Source: Hericium rajendrae
Lineage: Eukaryota > Basidiomycota > Agaricomycetes > Russulales > Hericiaceae
Length of the DNA stretch: 64,000 nt
Assembly: GCA_033439255.1 (NCBI GenBank)
Contig: CM065885.1
Span: 2,604,001-2,668,000 of the forward strand
Direction: 5' to 3'
Under the pieces are notes generated by a model. It was not told where the DNA came from, made no database searches, and worked only from the letters and a program-made list of their open reading frames with translations. The translations under genes and the position numbers were made by a program. Positions 25,736 through 35,300 of this stretch are shown one piece after another; the stretch's first letter is position 1, and each line of letters begins with the position of its first letter.

Positions 25736-28078
25736 GTGGGTGGCAAGAAACATTTCTTTGATCCATCGAATCGATTCTCTGTACTATCCGACCCCTGTGA
25801 GCAATCGTATCCATCGTCTTTGCGCATGTCCACTATCACGCCCAACCGTCAGACACCGTCCATTACGCTCCAGGCCAAGATTATCACTACCCCGATCAAG
25901 AAACAAATCGACGCTGAGGCACTTCTCGATAGTGGTGCAGAAGGCATCATTATGCACCCCGAGTTTGCCAAGAAACACCAGTTCCCCCTCAAGAAACTCC
26001 CTAAACCCTTTCCCGTTCGCAATGTGGACAACTCCGAAAACATCATGGGCTGGGTCCGCTATTCAGTCAACCAGAACATCCGCATTTATGCCAAGGACTC
26101 GACGTCCTTCCATGAGGAGACAGCTGAGTTCTATCTCGTTGACATTGGTGACTACGACATTATCCTTGGGACCGATTGGTTACAGGAACACAACCCTGAA
26201 ATTGATTGGGTCTCTCGTCGTGTCGACATGACTCGCTGCCCTCCCTCTTGCACTCTGAACAAACCCCCAGTCAAGAACCTGTCCACTCGCACTGAACGCC
26301 GCCACCCAGCCCCTCATCCACCAGTCCTCAGCGCTGCTGCAGTACTGCTCCCCCCACCTTGCCCCCCTCCATTGCTCCCACTGCCCCCACCATTTGTCGC
26401 TGCTCCACTTCCCAAATATGTGATCCCCGCTCGCCGAGTCCAAGGTGTCCGCCTTCGCCGCATCCACCTGTCCAAAGTCCCTGCACGTCTATTCACCGAG
26501 GACGATGACCCCCGACCTAATGTCGATGACGACTGGGTTGAAGAGGGCCTTCGTCTAGCTGGTGTTCTCCCTGACTGGGACACACCACCCCCACCAGACG
26601 ACGACCCCGACTATCAACACACCATCCGTATCCGTCGCTCTTTCACCAATGCTCAGAAACTGGCGGAGCGGGTGGCCACTTGTGTTGCAGAGAAGTCCTT
26701 TGCTGAGATGGTTCCCCCTCAGTATCAGGATTTCCAACCTGTCTTCAACGAGGAATCCTCCCATCGCCTCCCCGAACGTCGCTCTTGGGATCACGCCATT
26801 GACCTGAAAGATGGTTTTGAACCCCGTTCATGCAAGGTCTATCCTATGGCTCCTACCGAGCAGGAGGACCTCGATTCATTCCTTGATGACCAGGTCAAGA
26901 AAGGCTACATCTGTCCTTCCAAATCCCCTATGGCGAGTCCCTTCTTCTTTATCAAGAAAAAAGATGGAAAACTACGCCCCGTCCAGGACTATCGTACCCT
27001 CAACAAAGGCACCATCAAGAATGAATATCCCCTGCCCCTCATCTCTGAACTCGTTGACAAGCTCAAGGGTGCCAAAGTCTTCTCCAAGATGGATGTTCGT
27101 TGGGGTTACAACAACGTTCGCATCAAGGAGGGCGACGAATGGAAAGCCGCCTTCAAAACCAACCGCGGTCTCTTTGAACCCCTGGTGATGTTTTTTGGTC
27201 TTACCAACTCCCCTGCCACGTTCCAAGCAATGATGAATGAACTTTTCAAGGATCTCATCAATACGGGCAAAGTCGTCATCTACATGGACGATATCCTCAT
27301 TTTCACCGAAACCCTCGAAGAACATCGCGACCTTGTGCGCAAGGTCCTCCAACGCCTCCAGGACAATGACCTCTTCCTCAAACCAGAGAAGTGCTCGTTC
27401 GAGCAGCCCTCAGTTGAGTTCCTCGGTCTCATCGTCTCCCATAACATGCTCGCCATGGACCCCGTCAAGGTTGCAGGCATTGCTGAATGGCCTGCCCCTC
27501 GTAACGTCAAGGACGTCCAGTCCTTTGTTGGCTTTGGCAACTTCTATCGACGCTTCATCCAGGACTTCTCCAAAGTCGCCCGTCCCATGTTTGACCTTAC
27601 CAAGAAAGACCATCCTTGGGCCTGGTCTGCTGAATGTCAACATGCCTTTGAGGCTCTTAAAGCTGCGTTCACCTCATCTCCAGTCCTTATCATGCCTGAC
27701 CCGTCCAAACCCTACCTGGTTGAGGTTGATGCCTCAGACTATGCCACAGGAGGTATCCTATCCCAGCGCGGGGAGGACGAGCAATGGCACCCTGTTGCTT
27801 ACATCTCCAAGGCCTTCACCGCCCCCGAACGCAACTACGACATCTATGACAAGGAACTCCTGGCCATCATCCGCGCCCTCGAAGCCTGGCGCCACTACCT
27901 GGAAGGTTCTCCCCATACTGTGGAGATCTGGACTGACCATAAGAACCTGGAATACTTCAAGTCTGCCCAAAAGCTGAGTCGTCGTCAAGCTTGCTGGGCT
28001 CTCTTCCTCACTCGTTTCGACTTCACCCTGATCCACAAACCCGGTATTCATCACCGGCCAGATGCCATGTCGAGATGA
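25736..28078 (+). CDS. Pol part 1: protease, reverse transcriptase, RNase H
   Basis: The aspartic protease site is ALLDSGAEGIIMH (about residue 60). A Pro-rich linker follows, then reverse transcriptase: FFFIKKKDGKLRPVQDYRTL, FSKMDVRWGYNNVRIKEGDE, FGLTNSPATFQAMMN and the catalytic VIYMDDILIF. RNase H has PYLVEVDASDYATGG, DKELLAIIRALEAWRHYLEG and WTDHKNLEYF, and ends HRPDAMSR before TGA at 28076-28078. The frame does not overlap gag; it starts 23 bp after the gag stop in a different phase. All catalytic motifs look intact. The stop falls exactly where related elements continue into integrase. Confidence 0.93.
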   Translation: MGGKKHFFDPSNRFSVLSDPCEQSYPSSLRMSTITPNRQTPSITLQAKIITTPIKKQIDAEALLDSGAEGIIMHPEFAKKHQFPLKKLPKPFPVRNVDNSENIMGWVRYSVNQNIRIYAKDSTSFHEETAEFYLVDIGDYDIILGTDWLQEHNPEIDWVSRRVDMTRCPPSCTLNKPPVKNLSTRTERRHPAPHPPVLSAAAVLLPPPCPPPLLPLPPPFVAAPLPKYVIPARRVQGVRLRRIHLSKVPARLFTEDDDPRPNVDDDWVEEGLRLAGVLPDWDTPPPPDDDPDYQHTIRIRRSFTNAQKLAERVATCVAEKSFAEMVPPQYQDFQPVFNEESSHRLPERRSWDHAIDLKDGFEPRSCKVYPMAPTEQEDLDSFLDDQVKKGYICPSKSPMASPFFFIKKKDGKLRPVQDYRTLNKGTIKNEYPLPLISELVDKLKGAKVFSKMDVRWGYNNVRIKEGDEWKAAFKTNRGLFEPLVMFFGLTNSPATFQAMMNELFKDLINTGKVVIYMDDILIFTETLEEHRDLVRKVLQRLQDNDLFLKPEKCSFEQPSVEFLGLIVSHNMLAMDPVKVAGIAEWPAPRNVKDVQSFVGFGNFYRRFIQDFSKVARPMFDLTKKDHPWAWSAECQHAFEALKAAFTSSPVLIMPDPSKPYLVEVDASDYATGGILSQRGEDEQWHPVAYISKAFTAPERNYDIYDKELLAIIRALEAWRHYLEGSPHTVEIWTDHKNLEYFKSAQKLSRRQACWALFLTRFDFTLIHKPGIHHRPDAMSR

Positions 28079-29842
28079 CCTGACCATAGAGAGGGGGTGG
28101 ACGATGACAACTCCGATCGTGTCCTCCTCGACCCCAAGTACTTCCAGATCCGTGCTACACGTCCAGCTGCTGTCAAGTCCATTGGCAATGCTGATCTTCG
28201 CCAACGCATTCGCAATGCCAAGACCAAGGACATTGAGGTTGTTCAAGCCCTTGATGTGATCCTGAACAATGGTCCTCGCTCCCTCGTCAAGAACCTCCAA
28301 GAATGGAACTACGAGGATGGCCTCATCCTCTTTCGTGGCAAAGTCTACATCCCTGCTGACAAGGACCTTCGTCGGGACATTGTCAAGCTGCATCATGACA
28401 CCCCCATGGCTGGTCACCCAGGACGCTACAAGACCTATGAGCTCCTCAGTCGCAACTACTGGTGGCCCGGTATGTCTGTCTTCGTTCGTGATTATGTTGA
28501 TGGCTGTGCTACCTGCCAGGCCACCAAGGTTCAAAATCACCGCCCTCATGTTGAAACAATTCCCAATGCCATCCCTACCCGTCCCTTCCAAGACATCACC
28601 TCAGACTTCATCGTCAAACTCCCAGAATGCCAAGGCTATGACTCCATCAATGTGGTCGTCGACCATTTTACAAAGCACGTCTCCTTCACTCCTTGTAAAG
28701 AGACCATTACCAGTGATGGCACAGTCGACATCCTTTTTGACAGGATTTATCAGAACTACGGCCTCTGGGAACGCCTCATCTCTGATCGTGGCCCACAGTA
28801 TGCAGGCAAAGTCATGCGTGGTGTCTTTGACAAACTTGGTATCAAGTCCTCCCTCAGCACCGCCTATCATCCACAGACCGATGGCGAGTCAGAACGCGTC
28901 AATCAAGAACTCGAGCAGTTCCTTCGTACCTTCTGCAACTACCGTCAGGACGATTGGGTCCAATGGCTCCCTTACGCTGAGTTCTCGCACAACCACCGTA
29001 TCCACAGCGCCACTAACCGAGCTCCATTTGAAATGCTTCTCGGCTATATTCCCACTGCCATCCCCACTGTCAACCCCACATCGTCTACACCCGCCGTCGA
29101 GGATCGTTTCCATCACCTCGAACAACTTCGCACTGAGGTCCAGGCCAGCCTTCAAACAGCTGCTGATCTCATGAAGCGCAACAACCAGGACTATATGCAC
29201 GACACCGCCCACTTCCAGGTTGGTGACAAGGTCTGGCTCGATGGCAAGAACATCAAAACCACGCGACCCAAAGCTAAGCTTGCTGATCGACGCCTGGGAC
29301 CTTTCGAAATCACTGACGTCCTGGGCCCAGTCTCTTATCGACTGAAGCTACCGCCCACCTGGCGTATCCACCCAGTGTTCCACACGTCCCTGTTGTCCCC
29401 TTACAAGGAAACCGATGCTCATGGTCCCAACTTCCCTGCACCACCACCTGACCTTGTGGAGGGCGAGGAAGAGTACGAAGTTGAGTCTGTCCTCGATGCT
29501 CGTCTCACCCGGAACAAACGCGGCATTGAATATCTCGTCAAATGGGCAGGCTACCCTGACTCGGAAAATCAGTGGCTTTCACGTACCTCCCTTTCCAATG
29601 CCCATGGTGCAATCACCGACTTCTACACCCGCCATCCGCATGCACTCAAGGCTCCCAATCTTTGTGGACTCATCTACCTCGACCCCGTCCATGCTCATCA
29701 CGCACTCCAGGCGAAAGTGCATCTTAGAGAGGGGGTGATGTCACGGATCGCTCCATTTCTCTCCGCCTTCTTCTCTGCCATCAAGGCATCGCGTCGGTCA
29801 TGTGCTCCAGCAGCCCCATCACATGTTCACTTCCTCACATGA
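28079..29842 (+). CDS. Pol part 2: integrase with C-terminal chromodomain, after an in-frame stop
   Basis: This is in the same frame as pol part 1, separated only by the TGA at 28076-28078; the first ATG of this part is 28097. The zinc-binding HHCC segment is HHDTPMAGHPGRYKTYELLS...CATCQ. The core has the DDE triad: DFIVKL, DRGPQYAG and an E in TDGESERVNQELEQF. The GPY/F-like region is LGPFEITDVLGPVSYRLKLP. The chromodomain is EYEVESVLDARL...IEYLVKWAGYPDSENQW, which may target insertion to chromatin marks. The reading frame runs about 100 nt into the 3' LTR before stopping. Integrase as a separate ORF is not normal for this group, so it is read as one broken pol. Confidence 0.92.
   Translation, partial: PDHREGVDDDNSDRVLLDPKYFQIRATRPAAVKSIGNADLRQRIRNAKTKDIEVVQALDVILNNGPRSLVKNLQEWNYEDGLILFRGKVYIPADKDLRRDIVKLHHDTPMAGHPGRYKTYELLSRNYWWPGMSVFVRDYVDGCATCQATKVQNHRPHVETIPNAIPTRPFQDITSDFIVKLPECQGYDSINVVVDHFTKHVSFTPCKETITSDGTVDILFDRIYQNYGLWERLISDRGPQYAGKVMRGVFDKLGIKSSLSTAYHPQTDGESERVNQELEQFLRTFCNYRQDDWVQWLPYAEFSHNHRIHSATNRAPFEMLLGYIPTAIPTVNPTSSTPAVEDRFHHLEQLRTEVQASLQTAADLMKRNNQDYMHDTAHFQVGDKVWLDGKNIKTTRPKAKLADRRLGPFEITDVLGPVSYRLKLPPTWRIHPVFHTSLLSPYKETDAHGPNFPAPPPDLVEGEEEYEVESVLDARLTRNKRGIEYLVKWAGYPDSENQWLSRTSLSNAHGAITDFYTRHPHALKAPNLCGLIYLDPVHAHHALQAKVHLREGVMSRIAPFLSAFFSAIKASRRSCAPAAPSHVHFLT
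28087..28099 (+). promoter_or_regulatory. Internal polypurine-tract-like site (possible central PPT)
   Basis: TAGAGAGGGGGTG is identical over 13 bases to the tract just before the 3' LTR (29725-29737). It lies nine bases after the TGA between RNase H and integrase. Central PPTs prime a second plus strand in some retroelements; the role here is inferred from identity alone. Confidence 0.45.
29725..29738 (+). promoter_or_regulatory. 3' polypurine tract, plus-strand primer site
   Basis: A purine-rich run, AGAGAGGGGGTGA, ends directly at the 3' LTR start (29739), which is where the plus-strand primer must lie. Confidence 0.85.
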
Positions 29843-30161
29843 CCTGGGGCTATCCTTCACCCATGCCCTTGTTCCCCTTTGGGACATCCTATTGTTCTCC
29901 CTCCCATTGTTCTCCTTTTGGCCACCATTGTTCTCACTCTATTGTTCGACCCATTATGGTGTCCATTGTTCTTTTCCCATTGTCGTCCCAGTACTTATAG
30001 GCTCCCTGTTGCTCACCTATTTCCCTAGATTGTCCATTTTGTCTGTACCGTACTGTACCTCCAATACAGGTCACTGCGCTGCTAGTCGCTCTCTGCTCTC
30101 TCGCTCCCATCATCGCTGGTGACTTGGGTGGTTCTCTGCTGTCTACGACCGAGTCTTGACA
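29739..30161 (+). repeat. 3' LTR
   Basis: 423 bp, near-identical to the 5' LTR. It is followed by the right copy of the ATCGT target duplication (30162-30166). The end of the integrase frame lies within its first 104 bases. Confidence 0.96.
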
Positions 30162-30166
30162 ATCGT

Positions 30167-32374
30167 CCCCATCCTTCGCAAGGCTTGCCAGCCCTGCCAA
30201 GGGTTACCTGGCGGGTTGGACTTCTCCATCAGCATGGTACACGTGCAATGCCATATGGCCATTGTAAAGTGACACAAGGAGTGCTACAGCATTTAGATAT
30301 TTTTATTTATTTATTTTCATCCTTGGCAGAGATAGTGACAGAGATAAAATCAAAGGCATTTTTCATAGTTACGAACCTGTCTAAGATACATAGAAGCTAT
30401 CTACGAGACACATCTGTAACTAAGTAACAACCATCTCTATGTGCACTGATGCACCATCGTACAATCAGTCAGCTGAAAATGGGATAGATCCCGAGCGATC
30501 CAGAAGCCAGGGGTGAGCGTTGTGCCCGTCGCAAGATATCCCACCAGAGAATGTCTTCGAGGAGTCCCAGAAAGCAACACTTGATGGAAAGCACCATGAA
30601 TGATTGAGAGTCCAGTCAATAGAAGGCCGACACAAGAAGATGCCAGCCTAGAGAATCCGGAGGGAATAAACAGGTGCAACGGTCCTTCGAAAAGCTTGAA
30701 TAGCTGATATGTTTGCGAGAGGAGAGATTGCACGAAGACTGCGTACAACTGCGAAGGCTATATATCATGAAACGGATGAGATTTAGGGCCGGCCACGATG
30801 CACCTTGGAGAAACGTCGTAGCATTGCTACGGGGTCTCGGAAATATCGAGACGTGTACCTGTATTTCGCGAGGGGTACGGCAGGCAGGCGAAGTAACTGC
30901 AAATGCATCAAAAACCTGTCATCTAGACTGAAAGCCATTAGAGACCAGATCGGAGATTTTGAAAACTCACCATCACAATGTCAAATTTTTAAGTTGTTGA
31001 CAACCTTTTGTGAGGTATGTATTGCCCTTGTATACCCTTGTAGTGCCTTACATACCGGCACCATCTCGGTGGTGCATGACAAACGTCACCAGGGAATAAC
31101 AGAGTAAAACATTTTTGCTGATGATGTGTCTCATGGGCAAGGACATCTGATGTGCTGTGAGAACCTGTAGATTTATCACACAATGAATCTAGGACTGAGA
31201 TGATTGTCTCCCTTGCACACATTGCCTTTCATTAACACCGGACTTAATAATAATATTGCATTGTACCCTGCTACCATCTACACACACGCATTCTCCGTAT
31301 TATGTACACAGCTCCATGTTCAAACAGTTTCAGAACAAACTGCAGGCTCTCCCAGCAAGCAAGGGCTCAGCCGACGCGAGGCGGTGCTTCCAGTCTACAT
31401 ATCGATATCGATTCTTCAATCACCGTGCTCGTTATTGGAGTAGTACGTACTACAATCCCTGGCTGTAGCTGGCTGGCGGGTCCCTGATGGTATTAAGCCT
31501 TTCATTTGTTCTATACTTGCTGCATAGTACGTTCAATGGAGAGAGTTCAAAAGATTTGTCCATCGTCGAAAACGCGAAAGCTGGTATGTACGTGGTGAGG
31601 GGGTCGGCTACCTTGCCGTAGCAAGGGTGTCTAAGGTCGCGAACGGTCGACCGTCTCTGACCGTTCGACCGTTCCGTTTTGCTGCGCGAAAACGCTCAAA
31701 CGCTCCCGTTTTTTCTTTGTCAGCTTTTTTTGCGTCATGCGTCACGTGACCCGCGGCCCGCGGGGGGCCGACGCGGATTTCTGGCTAAGTCGAAAGGGGC
31801 GTCATCGCCGTCGTCGACGGCGACGCGCGGGCGCGCGGGCACTCACACGGACAGCGAGCGGCATGCATTCATTAGAGACATAGGTAAGGTACATTCAGGC
31901 AAAAAATCAGGCAAAAGCGCCGACGGAAACAAAGGCGGGGGCAGATTTTGAGCACGAACGAGCCCGCACGGCGGGACGGCGGGGCGCGCGGCGGTCGCAC
32001 GCGGTCGGCGGGGGGCAGAAACGGCGATGCAGCGACGGCGAGGGATCGTGCGTGCTGTGAGGAGTGGGGAGAGATTTCAAACGGAACATCATTAGCGAGA
32101 AAAATAAGATACAATAAGAAAATGGGCACGCGCGTGCGCGCACGCATGGACGTGATCGGCGAGGGGGGCTCCGACGTTGGGCGCGACAGGCTGGATGCTG
32201 GATGTGCCCGAGCATGAGATGAAGAGACTGAGAGGGACCTGAGAACAGGAAAAGGAAAGAATGGCAAGAAACAGCAAGAAGAAGCAAAGCATTGCGAGCA
32301 AGCATGCCAACATGGATTGCACGCATCGCGGTCAACGACAGGCGCAAATGCGGGACATCGACGGCCTACGTGGC
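30167..32374. other. 2.2-kb stretch, no convincing gene
   Basis: The first half (to about 31500) is AT-rich, with only short frames and no domains. From about 31600 it becomes strongly GC-rich, with simple CGACGG/GCGCGC runs, and holds a hairpin-forming sequence at 31641-31674. The end is the 3' flank of the transposase-like gene. Confidence 0.4.
31641..31674. repeat. Perfect 10-bp inverted repeat (hairpin)
   Basis: GAACGGTCGA at 31641-31650 and TCGACCGTTC at 31665-31674 are perfect reverse complements around a 14-nt spacer that itself carries another GACCG. It lies where AT-rich DNA gives way to GC-rich DNA, so it may mark a mobile-element end, but no partner was found. Confidence 0.55.
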
Positions 32375-35300
32375 CTACGTGGCGGCGGCGGCACGCAGCG
32401 AAAGGCCGCTGGGCCCGGCGTGCTCCTCGTCCGAGAGCATCTGTATCCACAGACACTCTTTGCCTTGGTAGTCCCGGACCATGTCCCGCGGGAGGTGGTC
32501 GCGTGCCGGCACCGTCTTCAAGTGGCCATACAACGGAAATAGGACGTCGCCGTTGTCGACGACGAACATCCTGTCCTTGATGGACCGCCCGAACGCATCC
32601 GATTCGAGCGTGGGCGTGGGCGCGTGTGCTAGTTCGAGCACCGTCGTCTCGTAGAAGCTCTTGATGGCATTGAGGAATGGCATGACATGGAATTCCTTGC
32701 CATCCACGTAGATCCCCTCTGGCTGTGGCCAGGGTGGTGGCTTGTCGAGGATCTTGCGGTCCATACGCGAGGGCGCGCCGTCCGAACAGCAGCTGCGTCG
32801 GTGATTACCGATGCCGCCGACGCCAGCCCCGTACTTTGTGACATTGCACCGCTGGCATGTCTGCGGCTTGCGCTGTAGATGCATCAGACGGTCGGTCATC
32901 AATATGGCATGTAGGGACAATATAGTGCATACTCACCCCCTTAGCACTGGTCCCCTCACTCGGGACGAGCCCGGGGACAGCGTGGCATTCCCGCCGCCAG
33001 AATGTCTCATCGCCCTCGATATCTGCAATGAATGTAGGTCAGTGATGGCTCAGGGACAAGTGGAAGTTGATACGCACTTTTGTCCTTGCTCGTACTTGCA
33101 TACTTATTGTTCTTCACACGGCTGATGATGATCTTCTCCACCTTGGTGATCATGCGCAGCAGGGCGCGTGGGTGCTTCTCGACCGGCGGCTCGGGGATCT
33201 TCGCCTTTGCATAGTCCAGTGCCAGCTGAGCGTTGTATACCGGAGTCGCCGCCGTCCACCCACGTGTCGTCATCGAGTAGCTTGCCCATTGGTGCTGGGC
33301 GCGGAGCTTCATGAACGTGAAGAACTCGATGCCCCAGTCGATCTCCAGGGAGCGGGGGTCCATATTGGTCATGATAGCCCAGATGTGTTGCGAGCGTGAT
33401 AGGCCACGCGGGCCGTGTTGTGGGACGGGCAAGGGAGCCGTGAGTGCGGCCGTACGTGCCTGGACCGTTGACATGTCCGTGGCAGGCGTGCTGACGGACA
33501 CGCTGGGGGCAATAGTGGGCACCTGTGATGTGGACGCATCAGGGCTGGCGGGCAGAGTGCCAGCGCCGCTTCTGGCTGCAGCTGCAGCCTCCGCAGACGC
33601 GATCGCACAGCTGGCGGGTGGAGCGTCAGTCAATGGTGTCGAGGGTGCTGTGGAGCCGACGGTCGAGGGTGCCTTGGCTGATGTCCGAGAGGCAGGCTTG
33701 CATGACTGGAAGATGGCGTGGAGAGGGCGTGCGCCCTGCGCGACAGCTGTCCCAGGTACAGAGATACTAGGGACCTGTAGATAGAAATAATACAACGAGA
33801 TGTCAGCATTTGACAGAGGCAGAAGAACGGATAGCTCACCAAGGTCACCGCGCCGTTCTCGCGCGTGCCTGTGCGTACCGTGTTCTTTGGTGCTGACTTC
33901 TGCTTCTTGACACAGACAGCGCTGCCGCTCCCAGCGTCAGCGTCAGACGTGGCCTTGCGCTTGCGGCTTGAGGCACCCCGCATGCCGGAAACTGGTGGTG
34001 GCGGCATCGGTACATTTTGACGGCCTTCAGGCCACTCGTCGTCCTCGTCCTCATCATGTGTCAAGTCCTGGGGAAGAGCAGGGAAGTTAGAATGGCAATG
34101 GAGCAACAAACAAGATTGGAACACGTACCACGAACCCTTTGTTGTGCAGTGTCGGACCAACTGGCCCAGCATCTCCTGCAGCGCGGACAGAGGTGGACGG
34201 CGCTGGCGCTGACACAATGGAAGCCCTCTGTGGCTGCACGTTGGTGGTCATCGTCGTCGCCACTGGCATGTGCGAGCATGTCAGCGGGGCGATGAGCTCC
34301 AGATCCGGCTCAATGAGCTGCGGATCCAGGGCTGTCACCGTTGCCGTTGCCGGGGCTGATGTGCAGGCTGGGGCGGGTACTCCAGGATGTCGAGCATGCA
34401 GCGGAATCGCGTGCATCGCCGTGTGTGTCAGGAGGTGACTCGAGGCACCGCGCATGCCCGGAGCTTCAGGTCCATGGTCGCCCTGTGCTGCCGGGGCTGT
34501 CGCACACGTGTCGGGGTCCGGAATGATGAACAGCGAGGGATCAACGCCGATCTCCTCGCTCAGCTGCTCGAACGTCAGCTCCATCTCTGCTGTGTGTTCC
34601 AGAAGCTCGTCGTCATCGTCGTCCACTTCCTCCTCCTCCTTGAGGCAGATCAGGCCCCCAAAGGTCTCGGTGTCGATGGATCGCACAAGACCGAACGTCT
34701 CGCCAGTGTTGACGATGCGCATCTCTGCACGTGGCTTGAAGTTGTTGCCGTTATCCTTGTAGAACATTTTATTGGCCTCAATTGCTGAGTTCCAGAGGCC
34801 TGCGCCGTGGCTGGCAAGTCAGATGTGATGCGAACCGAAGGTGGATTCGGCGACAAATGGTGGTGGGTCTGCCCGCGACGATGCAATGCGGATGTTGCGG
34901 CGCAGGACAAAGTCATGCCCCAAGGCGACGAAGGTCTCGAGGCCACTCGCATGTGAGCGCATTATCGAATTCCAGCCCTTGTGAGACCCTTCGATGCGGC
35001 TTCCGTCAGACCGCACGTCCTGGCATCGGCGCGTCAAGCAACCCTTGCGAACGTGTTTCAACTGATCTGCGTGAACCTGGGAGGAAATGTGAGTCAAAAT
35101 TAGCATACCAAAAAAAAATAGATCTGGCGACAGTGAGCTCGGAAACACACCTTCGATGCCGCTGCCGTCCATACCCCTCCACGCCGAGCCCACTTGGTGT
35201 AGACGGCATTGAGCTTCTCTTCCTGCTCCTCCTTGGTCCAGTACCTTGCCGGCTCTTCCTTGCTGGCCCCCTTGATGAGGATAGCATCGCGGAGTTCCTC

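Larger units (their letters stand above)
23061..30161 (+). mobile_element. Complete Ty3/Gypsy LTR retrotransposon of chromovirus type
   Basis: A 7.1-kb element bounded by two 423-bp direct LTRs beginning TGTCACGG and ending TCTTGACA, with a perfect 5-bp target duplication ATCGT on both sides (23056-23060 and 30162-30166). Internal order is gag with a CCHC knuckle, aspartic protease, reverse transcriptase, RNase H, integrase, then a chromodomain, which is the Ty3/Gypsy order. The LTRs differ at only about three positions by eye, so insertion is recent. Pol is interrupted by one stop codon, so this copy is probably not autonomous unless the stop is read through. Confidence 0.96.
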
